Source: Vagococcus allomyrinae
GTDB taxonomy: Bacteria > Bacillota > Bacilli > Lactobacillales > Vagococcaceae
NCBI RefSeq assembly: GCF_017829975.1
Contig: NZ_JAEEGA010000002.1
Span: forward strand, 110,357 to 174,356
DNA: 64,000 nucleotides
Direction of reading: 5' to 3'
Shown piece by piece: positions 54,930-62,965 of this stretch (positions are counted from its first letter, which is position 1; the number at the start of each line of letters is the position of its first letter). The translations under genes and the position numbers were made by a program. The notes beneath the pieces were generated by a model that did not search any database, had not been told where the DNA came from, and saw only the letters and a program-made list of their open reading frames with translations.

Positions 54930-56084
54930 TTAGATTAACCCCATTTGCTGTAATTTTTCACTGGCCTTGACAATTTTATCAACCACCACATCATCAACTG
55001 GGCGCTCAATGTATTTGGCCACCGTTGGTCTCAAGCCATGTGCCTTAATTTCTTTAGTTAACTGAACAGCCGCTGGATCACTTTCTTCTGAATAATGAAA
55101 GGCACATGCCAAGGCCTGAGCAATTCCGTCATAATTAATATCGTATTTTTCGCACAAGGCAATCACACCCATAAAACGATCATGAGGCCCTACTTTTCTA
55201 ATCGGATCAAAGCCTACCCTAAAAATCGCATCAGGCATTTCATTTTTGGCTTTTGGTAAATACTCCAGTTCTTTAATCTCTTCTCTGGTCACAGGGTATT
55301 CATACAAAACTGCTTGAACGGTGGCATCGTGAACCGCTTTGATTAATGCGGCCACCTCTGGATCTGCTTGAGCAGTAGGAATGTCATCGTATTTTTTTAA
55401 GTACCCCATGTAGGCTGTCGCAGCGTGAGGGCCATTAATGGTAAAGACTTTAATGTCTTTTAACATTTCAACGTTTTCCCGTACGTCCAACCAATCAACA
55501 TCAGAAAAATCAACATTGACAGGCCCTTGAATAATCAAAGAGGCCACGGCTGTCGTCACTAAACTTGTCGCATCGTTACTCGCTGCATCTGTCGATCGCC
55601 GAACGATAGAATCACGAATGACGACTTGCTGATCAAACCACGCTCTCACTTCATCAGTTGCCAAGTTAGCTCTAAAATGAGCCCTGATTTCCGGAATAAT
55701 ATGATTTTTATTGGTCAAGCAGATGATCGTTTTTTTAGATTCCGGTTTTTCTTGAGCCTGTCTTTCAAACAGAGGCCCTAAAAATGCCGCCGCTTCGGCA
55801 AAATCTTCCGGATACAAGGGACACATCAATAAGTCCGCTTCCAAGAATGAGCTAGTTAATTCCGGCGTGATAATGGTCTCAAACGCTTGATAACCAGTGA
55901 TTTTATTGGTAAACACCTGATCAGTCGTATGAACCTTAACGTTGTAGCTCCCTGTTTTTTTTAATGCAGCAATCACCTGAGGATCTTTATCTAAAAACGA
56001 GATCTGCCACCCCGCATTATAAAAGGTTTCACCAACAAAGCCTTTTCCCAGTCTGCCTGCTCCGATAACCATGACATTTTTCAT
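54930..56084 (-). CDS. Mannitol-1-phosphate 5-dehydrogenase family protein
   Basis: A 384-residue polyol-phosphate dehydrogenase of the MtlD/UxaB superfamily. The N-terminal NAD motif is VIGAGRLGKGFVGETFY, FLDKDPQVI holds the NAD-specific acidic residue, and NGPHAATAYMGYLKKYD is a central catalytic-type segment. It oxidises a hexitol phosphate to the ketose phosphate. The exact hexitol may differ from mannitol given the gene company. AGAGGAC precedes the ATG. Confidence 0.82.
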   Translation of the reverse strand: MKNVMVIGAGRLGKGFVGETFYNAGWQISFLDKDPQVIAALKKTGSYNVKVHTTDQVFTNKITGYQAFETIITPELTSSFLEADLLMCPLYPEDFAEAAAFLGPLFERQAQEKPESKKTIICLTNKNHIIPEIRAHFRANLATDEVRAWFDQQVVIRDSIVRRSTDAASNDATSLVTTAVASLIIQGPVNVDFSDVDWLDVRENVEMLKDIKVFTINGPHAATAYMGYLKKYDDIPTAQADPEVAALIKAVHDATVQAVLYEYPVTREEIKELEYLPKAKNEMPDAIFRVGFDPIRKVGPHDRFMGVIALCEKYDINYDGIAQALACAFHYSEESDPAAVQLTKEIKAHGLRPTVAKYIERPVDDVVVDKIVKASEKLQQMGLI

Positions 56085-56100
56085 CTGCCCACGTCCTCTT

Positions 56101-58014
56101 CTAGTTTTGATAAATCAAGGTTAATATTTCTTCTTTAGTCGTGGCTTTTCTAATCTTTTCCACGTTGTTTTCATCAATAAACAATTCTGCTAAACGACTG
56201 ATAATCGCTAAATGATCATCATTTTTCCCAGCAATCCCGACAATAATGTTAGCCACATTACCATCCCCAAAAGCAACACCCTTTGGCACTTGAATAATCG
56301 AAATGCCGGTTTTAATGATTTTTTTTTGTGAATCCTCTAATCCATGAGGTATTGCCACATGATTGCCAATATAGACAGAGATATGCTGATTTCTTTCGAT
56401 CATATCGGCAATATATTTTTCTGTCACATAGCCTTGTTCCACCAAAATTCTACCTGAAGCTCTAATCGCTTCTTCCTCATTAGCAAATTCCGCCCCAAGT
56501 ATAATATTAGCTTCATTCAATAACTCCTTGGATAAAACTGAGGAGTCTTCTAGGGATTGTTCTCTGTGTTCAATAAAATGCAGCACCTCATCGTAGTCTT
56601 CGTCCTTCAAAAAATTATTAATCGGGATATAGGCCGTATTTGGATTTTTGCCACTGATTCGCGCCCGCTCGATTAAAGAATCCAAGGTAACCACAATGTC
56701 CGTATCCATATCGATTTTATTAGCGGAAGAATTCTTCACTTCAATATGAGCCAGTCCTTGTTTTTTTAAGCGCTTTTTCAAAACAGTGGCGCCCATGGCA
56801 CTTGACCCCATGCCAGAATCACAGGCCACTTGGATCTTTTTGACTGGCGCTGCCAATGTTTCTAATTCATCAACCGACTTAGCACTCACCTTTTTAGCAG
56901 CAAAGCTGTCCACAGTCTTAACTTTTCGACCGCCCACATTAAAGTCCTGAACTAACTCATCATCTTCCCCTGACCCAAAGAATTTTAATAAGATCATGCC
57001 CAGTAAAGTTGAGACGATAAAGCCAGCCAAAATCGAAACAAAATTAGCAAATATCGCATCTTTAGGCGTCATCAAAGCGATGTTAATCAAACTTCCTGGC
57101 GACGCCACCCCAATTAAGCCACCGCCTAATAAAACTTGGAGGAATAAGGAAACAGCTAAACCACCCATTGTGGCAAAAACTAAAATCGGATTAGCTAAGA
57201 CAAAGGGAAAATAAACTTCCCCAATACCCGCAATTCCCGCAATAAACATCGCCATCGGCGCCGTTGATTTGGCCTTGCCTTTGCCAAATAGCCAAATTGA
57301 AAACAGCGTCCCCAGTAATGGGCCGTTATTGGTATCCACTAAAAACATAATCGATTTGCCCAATTCTGCCGCCTGTGCGTAACCAATCGGCGCTAAAATA
57401 CCATGGTTAACCACATTGTTTAAAAACAACACCTGAGCAGGGGCCATAAAAATTGATAAGGCCGGTATTAAATTATTATCCGTCGCCCATTGAACGCCAG
57501 CTGTTAAGATCGCAATCAACGCTCTAATAGAGGGACCGATCGTTAGAAAAGCAAAAATAGCAAAGAAGGCACCCAAAATCCCCAAACTAAAGTTATTGAC
57601 AAACATTTCAAATCCCGGTTTAATTTTATCTTCAGTTAACGTGTCAAATTTCTTTAAGACCCAAGCTGACAAGGGCCCCATAATCATCGCCCCACTAATC
57701 ATCGTAATGTCCGCTCCAACAATCACGCCCATTGTGGCAAAAGCCCCAATCACACCACCTCTTTGGCCGTGAATATTATAGCCAGCTGTATAACCTATTA
57801 ACAAAGGAAATAAATAATTTAAGATCGGTCCGACCATTTGGGCCAAATTTTCATTCGGCAACCACCCATTAGGAATAAAGAGCGCTGCCATTAATCCCCA
57901 ACCAACAAAGGCCCCTAAATTCGGCATGACCATGCCGCTCATGTACCCACCAAACTTACGAATTTTTGACAAAACGTTTCCAGAAGAACTTTTTTTGCTA
58001 GTGACTGATTCCAT
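56101..58014 (-). CDS. Mannitol-type PTS EIICBA
   Basis: A 637-residue fused PTS transporter. IIC starts near FGGYMSGMVMPNLGAFVGWG with the NNVVNHGILAPIG segment, IIB has its phosphocysteine in VACDSGMGSSAMGA near residue 400, and a C-terminal IIA domain carries the histidine in HVAIPHGLED. All three domains in one chain, as in E. coli MtlA, is less common in Gram-positives, where IIA is usually separate. It imports and phosphorylates a hexitol. Confidence 0.9.
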   Translation of the reverse strand: MESVTSKKSSSGNVLSKIRKFGGYMSGMVMPNLGAFVGWGLMAALFIPNGWLPNENLAQMVGPILNYLFPLLIGYTAGYNIHGQRGGVIGAFATMGVIVGADITMISGAMIMGPLSAWVLKKFDTLTEDKIKPGFEMFVNNFSLGILGAFFAIFAFLTIGPSIRALIAILTAGVQWATDNNLIPALSIFMAPAQVLFLNNVVNHGILAPIGYAQAAELGKSIMFLVDTNNGPLLGTLFSIWLFGKGKAKSTAPMAMFIAGIAGIGEVYFPFVLANPILVFATMGGLAVSLFLQVLLGGGLIGVASPGSLINIALMTPKDAIFANFVSILAGFIVSTLLGMILLKFFGSGEDDELVQDFNVGGRKVKTVDSFAAKKVSAKSVDELETLAAPVKKIQVACDSGMGSSAMGATVLKKRLKKQGLAHIEVKNSSANKIDMDTDIVVTLDSLIERARISGKNPNTAYIPINNFLKDEDYDEVLHFIEHREQSLEDSSVLSKELLNEANIILGAEFANEEEAIRASGRILVEQGYVTEKYIADMIERNQHISVYIGNHVAIPHGLEDSQKKIIKTGISIIQVPKGVAFGDGNVANIIVGIAGKNDDHLAIISRLAELFIDENNVEKIRKATTKEEILTLIYQN

Positions 58015-58026
58015 TAGTTAATCCCC

Positions 58027-58818
58027 CTATCTAGTTGATTTAGCTCCCGAAATATTAATCGTTGTCCCTGAAATATAGGACGATTTATCTGACACCAAGT
58101 AGGAAATCAAATCGGCAATTTCCGTCATTTTACCCGGTCGTCCCAAAGGAATAATGCCCTTATAATCGCTGTGAACCTTTGAAGGATCGGTTCCTCTTGC
58201 ATAGGCCAAGGCCTTAAAGTTTGCTTCGTTGTTCATCGGCGTCCGCTCATTGATACTTGGCGCCACCCCCACAACCCGAATATTAAACTGGCCTAACTCT
58301 TTTGCCCATGACATGGTGAACGCATGAACGGCGGCTTTATTGGCCGAATAACAACTTTGACCTTCTGAACCTTGAAGCCCGGCATCAGATGACATATTGA
58401 TAATCACGCCAAATTCCTGTTTAATCATTTCTCTGGCAACCGCTTGCGAGCAGAGAAAGACGCCCTTTTGATTAACATTAACCATAAAATCAAAATCTGC
58501 TTCACTTAATTCATACTCAGGATGTTCTCCTTGATGATCCACTAACATCCGTGGTCTACTAACGCCAGCATTATTGATCAAAGCGTCGATTTTTCCGTAT
58601 TGCTCCTTGATCGTCTTGACACAACTTACCACATCTTCCTTATTGGAAATATCGCACTTCATAAAAATCGTCTCATTTTCAGGTGCCGGTTCGACGACAT
58701 CTAATGAAATGACCGTCGCCCCATTCCCTCTAAGATTGGCACACATTTTTTCTCCTAACCCCATACTTCCACCGGTAACAATTGTCACTTTACCTGCTAA
58801 ATCTAACCATTTTTCCAC
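58027..58818 (-). CDS. SDR oxidoreductase, sorbitol-6-phosphate-2-dehydrogenase-like
   Basis: A 263-residue short-chain dehydrogenase. The cofactor motif is VTGGSMGLGEK, NNAG near residue 87 is present, and the catalytic YSANK follows a conserved serine in NMSSDAG. The N-terminus (EKWLDLAGKVTIVTGG) resembles sorbitol-6-phosphate dehydrogenases of lactobacilli. First gene of the hexitol operon. The GTG start at 58818 follows AAAGGTG; an overlapping ATG is in another frame. Confidence 0.8.
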   Translation of the reverse strand: MEKWLDLAGKVTIVTGGSMGLGEKMCANLRGNGATVISLDVVEPAPENETIFMKCDISNKEDVVSCVKTIKEQYGKIDALINNAGVSRPRMLVDHQGEHPEYELSEADFDFMVNVNQKGVFLCSQAVAREMIKQEFGVIINMSSDAGLQGSEGQSCYSANKAAVHAFTMSWAKELGQFNIRVVGVAPSINERTPMNNEANFKALAYARGTDPSKVHSDYKGIIPLGRPGKMTEIADLISYLVSDKSSYISGTTINISGAKSTR

Positions 58819-58884
58819 ATTACTTCACACCTTTCTGCTTTATAACTTATATATTAACCGCTTACTCGATTAAAAACAAGCTTT

Positions 58885-58960
58885 TTTTTTGCGCCTTTAT
58901 GCGTTTTTGATTATTTTTTTGCGTTTTTGAATGTCAAAGTAAGAAAAAAAGTGTTATAAT
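58885..58960. promoter_or_regulatory. Repeated operator-like elements of the hexitol operon / deoR region
   Basis: GCGTTTTTGA occurs at 58901-58910 and 58921-58930, with a partial copy GCGCCTTTAT at 58891-58900, so copies are phased by 10 and 20 bp. TATAAT at 58955-58960 is the -10 of the DeoR-type gene. Phased direct repeats between divergent genes fit a DeoR operator. Confidence 0.55.
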
Positions 58961-58992
58961 AAGGGTATAAATTAAAGCTGAAAGGAAAGACT

Positions 58993-59748
58993 ATGCTTAA
59001 AAAAGAACGTCAAACCATTATTTTAGATATTTTGAATTCTGAAGGTCGAGTTATTTCAAGCGAGCTGAGTAAGCGCTTAAACGTGTCTGAAGATACGATT
59101 CGCAGAGACCTCAATCAATTAGCTAAAAATGATTTATTAAAAAAAGTTCACAGCGGCGCAACGATTCTCGGCCCTTCTGTGACAAATTTTGAATATCGCA
59201 GCAATATCAAAAACGAAGAAAAAGAAAAATTGGTCAAATTAGCATTGCCACTTTTAGAGGAGCATTCCGTTTTTTTTGTTGATGGAAGCACCACTAACTT
59301 AAAATTTGTCGAAGCGTTGCCAACAAACTTTAAAGGAACGATGATTACTAACAGCCCTTATATCGCCATTGCCGCCATTCAAAAGAAAGAATTAGTCACC
59401 ATCAGTTTAGGTGGCAATTTCGCTAAACGGTCAGCCGTTTACTTAGGGGAGACGACCATTAAAGAAATTGACACGATTAGAGCGGATTATTACTTGATGG
59501 GCATTCACAATTTAGATGCCACGATCGGCGCAACCGTCAACACCCAACAAGAATCTTTTACAAAATTAAAAATGGCGGAGCATTCTGAACAGGTGATTGC
59601 AATTGCCACAAAAGAAAAAATCGGGACCGTCAGTCACTATGTCTCTTGCCCGATTGACCGGATTAGTTACTTGGTCACTGATTCGACAAACGACGCCTTG
59701 TTAACTAAATTTGAAAACAGCCAGATTGACATTATCACCTTAAACTAA
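58993..59748 (+). CDS. DeoR-family transcriptional regulator
   Basis: A 251-residue DeoR/GlpR regulator. The N-terminal HTH reads VISSELSKRLNVSEDTIRRD, followed by KKVHSGATIL and a sugar-phosphate-binding domain (FFVDGSTTNLKFVE). It is divergent from the hexitol operon and probably represses it until a sugar-phosphate inducer binds. AAAGGAAAG precedes the ATG. Confidence 0.88.
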   Translation: MLKKERQTIILDILNSEGRVISSELSKRLNVSEDTIRRDLNQLAKNDLLKKVHSGATILGPSVTNFEYRSNIKNEEKEKLVKLALPLLEEHSVFFVDGSTTNLKFVEALPTNFKGTMITNSPYIAIAAIQKKELVTISLGGNFAKRSAVYLGETTIKEIDTIRADYYLMGIHNLDATIGATVNTQQESFTKLKMAEHSEQVIAIATKEKIGTVSHYVSCPIDRISYLVTDSTNDALLTKFENSQIDIITLN

Positions 59749-59766
59749 GCTCGGCTGACGTCAAAA

Positions 59767-59812
59767 AAATCGAAGAACCCTCTTCAACTTACGAGGTTCT
59801 TCGATTATTTTG
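59767..59812 (+). terminator. Rho-independent terminator of deoR-type gene
   Basis: AATCGAAGAACC pairs with GGTTCTTCGATT, followed by ATTTT. Confidence 0.8.
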
Positions 59813-60258
59813 CTCGTTCTATGTTAAAATACATTGATTGAGGATCTTGTAAATGCCACTACGCATGGAAAAGGGTTGGATAAACAATTAACATAATGCG
59901 TATGCCGTTAACTGTCTAAAATATTAGTTGCAAGGCTAAACAACCTCCCGTTGAAGAGGTTCCCCTTTTAACTTCTTATTCTTCGTTTTAATTGTTCACA
60001 GAATAGTTGATATTCATGTGTTGAGTTTTATTCATTTTAATCGCTGACTGAAAATTTGAAATTAAGGGCGAATTTCAATTATCTATCAAATTTTCTTTTT
60101 TTAGAAGAAAAGGTGAGTAATGAGTCAACTCCCAAGGAAACGAAAAAGTTAGATAGCATAATGAGTGAATGACGTTTCCAAGAGAGGATATTTTGCATTA
60201 TCGAGGTACTAGATTGTTGCTAATTTTTGTTTTGTTTGGAATATTAGAACGGCCATGT
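59813..60258. other. Intergenic stretch, no gene seen
   Basis: AT-rich DNA of about 445 bp before the toxin-antitoxin locus. A small hairpin (AACCTC/GAGGTT, about 59941-59960) followed by CCCCTTTT is the only structure noted. No coding frame with a ribosome site was found. Confidence 0.45.
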
Positions 60259-60387
60259 TATAATGAGAATAATAAAAGGACATGCGCTAACATGTCCCAA
60301 ATGTAGTACCGTTAAAGACGGTAACGAGATTTTACTTAGTTAAGAAATAACCGTGCAAACTCGCAAAAGCTGACGGTTATTTTTTTT
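60259..60387 (+). ncRNA. Putative antitoxin RNA of a type I toxin-antitoxin locus
   Basis: TATAAT at 60259-60264 with TTGGAA at 60237-60242 gives a promoter. The predicted RNA (about 60271-60387) folds into GGACATG/CATGTCC (60278-60297) and TACCGT/ACGGTA (60307-60323) hairpins and ends in a terminator (AATAACCGT/ACGGTTATT, 60346-60381, then a T-run). The terminator is bidirectional and overlaps the end of the toxin gene on the other strand, as in convergent par-type loci. No coding sequence is visible in it. Confidence 0.6.
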
Positions 60388-60484
60388 GCTCTTTTTTAGC
60401 TTCTACAATAGCTGTCACAAGTTTAACAACTGCGGTAATTAAACCTACAATTGCCACCGTAACTGCTAGAATAGTCTCAAACAA
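60377..60484 (-). CDS. Putative small hydrophobic type I toxin (holin-like)
   Basis: A 35-residue peptide with one membrane helix (FETILAVTVAIVGLITAVVK) and a basic tail (EAKKEQKK). Size, helix and tail fit the small holin-like / TxpA-Fst type toxins of Gram-positive type I systems. The proposed start is a TTG at 60484, 8 nt after AAAGGAG; an in-frame GTG at 60520 would give a 47-residue form. Its stop lies inside the shared terminator with the plus-strand RNA. The toxin assignment is inference from architecture. Confidence 0.6.
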   Translation of the reverse strand: MFETILAVTVAIVGLITAVVKLVTAIVEAKKEQKK

Positions 60485-60488
60485 AAGG

Positions 60489-60524
60489 CTAGCTCCTTTC
60501 TCCAGATTTTGGTTGTACACTCAT
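60489..60524 (-). CDS. Possible 11-residue leader peptide of the toxin gene
   Basis: ATG at 60524 with GAGGTGG upstream encodes MSVQPKSGERS and stops at 60489, 4 nt before the toxin TTG. The toxin ribosome site lies inside this frame, so translating the leader could control toxin translation, like mok/hok pairs. The frame is very short and could be chance. Confidence 0.4.
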   Translation of the reverse strand: MSVQPKSGERS

Positions 60525-60584
60525 GCGCACCACCTCACTTTCGATTGAATCCCGCCACCGTCACTTAACTTTTCTACTCCTATG

Positions 60585-60596
60585 ATTATAGCATAC
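60585..60596 (-). promoter_or_regulatory. Extended -10 promoter of the toxin transcript
   Basis: On the minus strand TATAAT at 60590-60585 is preceded by TGC, the extended -10 pattern. The start site would be near 60578, giving a leader of about 55 nt to the short peptide. Confidence 0.5.
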
Positions 60597-60932
60597 CTTG
60601 GCCTTATCAAACACTTCAAACATACATGTGAAATTCAACAATATCAACTGTTTAGCATTGTCTATTTAAAGCACACCTTGAATGGGTAAATCAGAAAAAT
60701 TCTTGGCTACTTAAAAAAAACAATTCCAAAAAGCAATCTATCGTATGGAGTTGTTTTGAAACACCAGTGAGAAAACTGGGTTCAACTTATATGAAAGTTA
60801 ATTATATGAATAGCGGTCATCTGCCATTAATTCTTGGGATGAATGGTAACAAATCAATTTCATCATTCACTTTCAAACACATCTCCTCATGAATATTTTT
60901 CTCACCTACATTACCAATCACAAAGTAGAAAA
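60597..60932. other. Intergenic stretch, no gene seen
   Basis: About 335 bp between the toxin promoter and the V-ATPase terminator. AT-rich, with one imperfect AACAATTCC/GGAGTTGTT hairpin near 60720-60755. Nothing else recognised. Confidence 0.4.
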
Positions 60933-60975
60933 CTAAAAAGCGGTTGAGCCGCAAAATTTCCAGCTTCAACCGCTT
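60933..60975 (-). terminator. Terminator of the V-ATPase operon
   Basis: AAGCGGTTGA (60938-60947) pairs with TCAACCGCTT (60966-60975), followed by TTTTTAG on the minus strand, just after the subunit D gene. Confidence 0.85.
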
Positions 60976-60980
60976 CTTCC

Positions 60981-61589
60981 TTATTTCAATTTAATCATCT
61001 TAGCAATTTGACTTCTTTCAGTGTCTTCGATTTTCATCTTAATATAGTGAATCGTTTCCTCTAAATCAGGAATCGTCTTAAACTCTAACGAATTAACCCG
61101 CCGCCTGGTGGCAATGATTTCTTCACCTAAGAGAAAACACTGCTTTTCAATCGCTGCCAGCTCAATCACTTCTTGACTGACCTCTTTGCTCATTTCCTGA
61201 ATAATGTCTAATTCACCAGGCGTTAAAAAATAACTTTGAGCCTCTTCCGTTGCAGCTTTCTCCACTAAACTCATCTTTGGTACTTTAATCCCTAAGATCG
61301 AAGTTAGTTTAATCGCCACTTCCATCCGTTGCTCTGTGGCATTTAAAGACTGTTGCAACACCTGATCATCGCTGATAATACTGGCCTCTTGATAACTGAC
61401 AAACAGCTTCCCCATGCGATCTTCAACCCCACGTCGCTTGTTTTTGGCTTGATCGATCAAGCTCATAAATTTTCGAATCAACGAATCCTGTTTTTCTTTT
61501 AAAAGAGTGTGACCACGAGTGGCAACTTGTAAACGCTCGGACAGTCGTTTTTGTTCCATCCGAGTTGGATTAACGTTCAATATAGCCAT
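60981..61589 (-). CDS. ntpD: V-type ATPase subunit D
   Basis: A 202-residue coiled-coil central-stalk subunit. The N-terminus LNVNPTRMEQKRLSERLQVA and the C-terminal RRVNSLEFKTIPDLEETIHY are typical. It forms the rotor shaft linking the A3B3 head to the membrane ring. Last gene of the operon. GGAGGG precedes the ATG. Confidence 0.92.
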   Translation of the reverse strand: MAILNVNPTRMEQKRLSERLQVATRGHTLLKEKQDSLIRKFMSLIDQAKNKRRGVEDRMGKLFVSYQEASIISDDQVLQQSLNATEQRMEVAIKLTSILGIKVPKMSLVEKAATEEAQSYFLTPGELDIIQEMSKEVSQEVIELAAIEKQCFLLGEEIIATRRRVNSLEFKTIPDLEETIHYIKMKIEDTERSQIAKMIKLK

Positions 61590-61603
61590 CTTTGTTCCCT
61601 CCT

Positions 61604-62965
61604 TTAATAATACGTTTCAAGATGTTTCTGGCGAATTCGTTTTAAGGAATTTTTAGGCAACATCCGCAATAATTTCCAGCCTAAATCCAAGGTTTGCTCG
61701 ATGCTGCGGTTTTCATAAAACCCTTGGTCAATATAATCCCGTTCAAAAGCCCGAGCAAAGGCGGCGTATTGGTGATCCAGTTCTGATAAGGCACTGTCTC
61801 CCAAAATGGTAGCCAGCTCGATAATTTCCTTGCCTTGAGCGTAAGCCGCAAACAATTGGTTCATCGTATCGGCATGATCCTCCCGGGTTTTCCCTTCGCC
61901 GATACCTTTGTCTTTCAATCGCGATAAACTAGGCAAGACATTGATCGGTGGTCGGTATTCCATCTTATTAAGATCATGAGATAAAATAATCTGGCCCTCA
62001 GTAATATAGCCAGTTAAATCGGGAATCGGATGGGTCTTATCATCTTCTGGCATGGACAGAATCGGCATTAAGGTAATCGATCCGGGTTTCCCTTGAAGCC
62101 TGCCAGCTCGTTCATAAAGACTAGCTAAATCGGTATACATATAACCTGGGTACCCTCGTCTTGAAGGAACTTCCCGACGAGAAGCCGAGACTTCCCTTAA
62201 GGCTTCACAGTAATTGGACATATCGGTCATAATCACCATGACGTGCATGTCTAACTCAAAGGCCAAATACTCGGCCGCTGTCAACGCCATCCGCGGGGTG
62301 GAAATCCGCTCAATCGCAGGGTCATCAGCTAAATTAATAAACATCACCGAATGCTCAATCGCCCCGGTCCGTCGAAATTCATCGATAAAAAAACGAGACT
62401 CTTCAAAAGTAATGCCCATGGCGCAAAAGACCACTGCAAACTCGATGGAATCATCCAACACTTTTGCCTGACGAGCTATTTGAGCCGCCAGTTCATTATG
62501 TGGTAAACCCGATCCAGAAAAGATTGGCAATTTTTGGCCAACGACTAAGGTGTTTAAGCCATCAATGGCACTGACACCTGTTTGGATAAACTGATCAGGG
62601 TACTGACGGAGAACCGGGTTCATGACACTGCCATTAATATCCATCTTCTCGTAGGATAATAATTCAGAGCCGTCATCGATAATGCGCCCCTGGCCATCAA
62701 AGATGCGACCGACCATTTCGCTAGAAGCATTTAAACTCACTGGGCGGTTTTGAAAACGCAGGCGAATATTATCCGTCGTTAATCCCTGATTGGAATCATA
62801 GATCTGAATCACTGCCCGATCACCTTCAATTTCCAGAACTTTGCCGACGCGAATATCGTCTTCACTTTGATAAATTTCAACTTCTTCATCGTAAGAGACT
62901 CCGCTAACGCCTTCCACAATAATCAATGGGCCGGCGATTTTTTTGATCTTTTTAAATTCCTTCAA
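61604..62965 (-). CDS. ntpB: V-type ATPase subunit B
   Basis: A 453-residue non-catalytic nucleotide-binding-type subunit. [44 protein letters not shown] and the C-terminal [17 protein letters not shown] match the family; the usual P-loop is absent as expected for B. The TTG start lies 7 nt after GGAGGGG and overlaps the end of ntpA by 14 nt, so translation is coupled. Confidence 0.93.
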   Translation of the reverse strand: MKEFKKIKKIAGPLIIVEGVSGVSYDEEVEIYQSEDDIRVGKVLEIEGDRAVIQIYDSNQGLTTDNIRLRFQNRPVSLNASSEMVGRIFDGQGRIIDDGSELLSYEKMDINGSVMNPVLRQYPDQFIQTGVSAIDGLNTLVVGQKLPIFSGSGLPHNELAAQIARQAKVLDDSIEFAVVFCAMGITFEESRFFIDEFRRTGAIEHSVMFINLADDPAIERISTPRMALTAAEYLAFELDMHVMVIMTDMSNYCEALREVSASRREVPSRRGYPGYMYTDLASLYERAGRLQGKPGSITLMPILSMPEDDKTHPIPDLTGYITEGQIILSHDLNKMEYRPPINVLPSLSRLKDKGIGEGKTREDHADTMNQLFAAYAQGKEIIELATILGDSALSELDHQYAAFARAFERDYIDQGFYENRSIEQTLDLGWKLLRMLPKNSLKRIRQKHLETYY

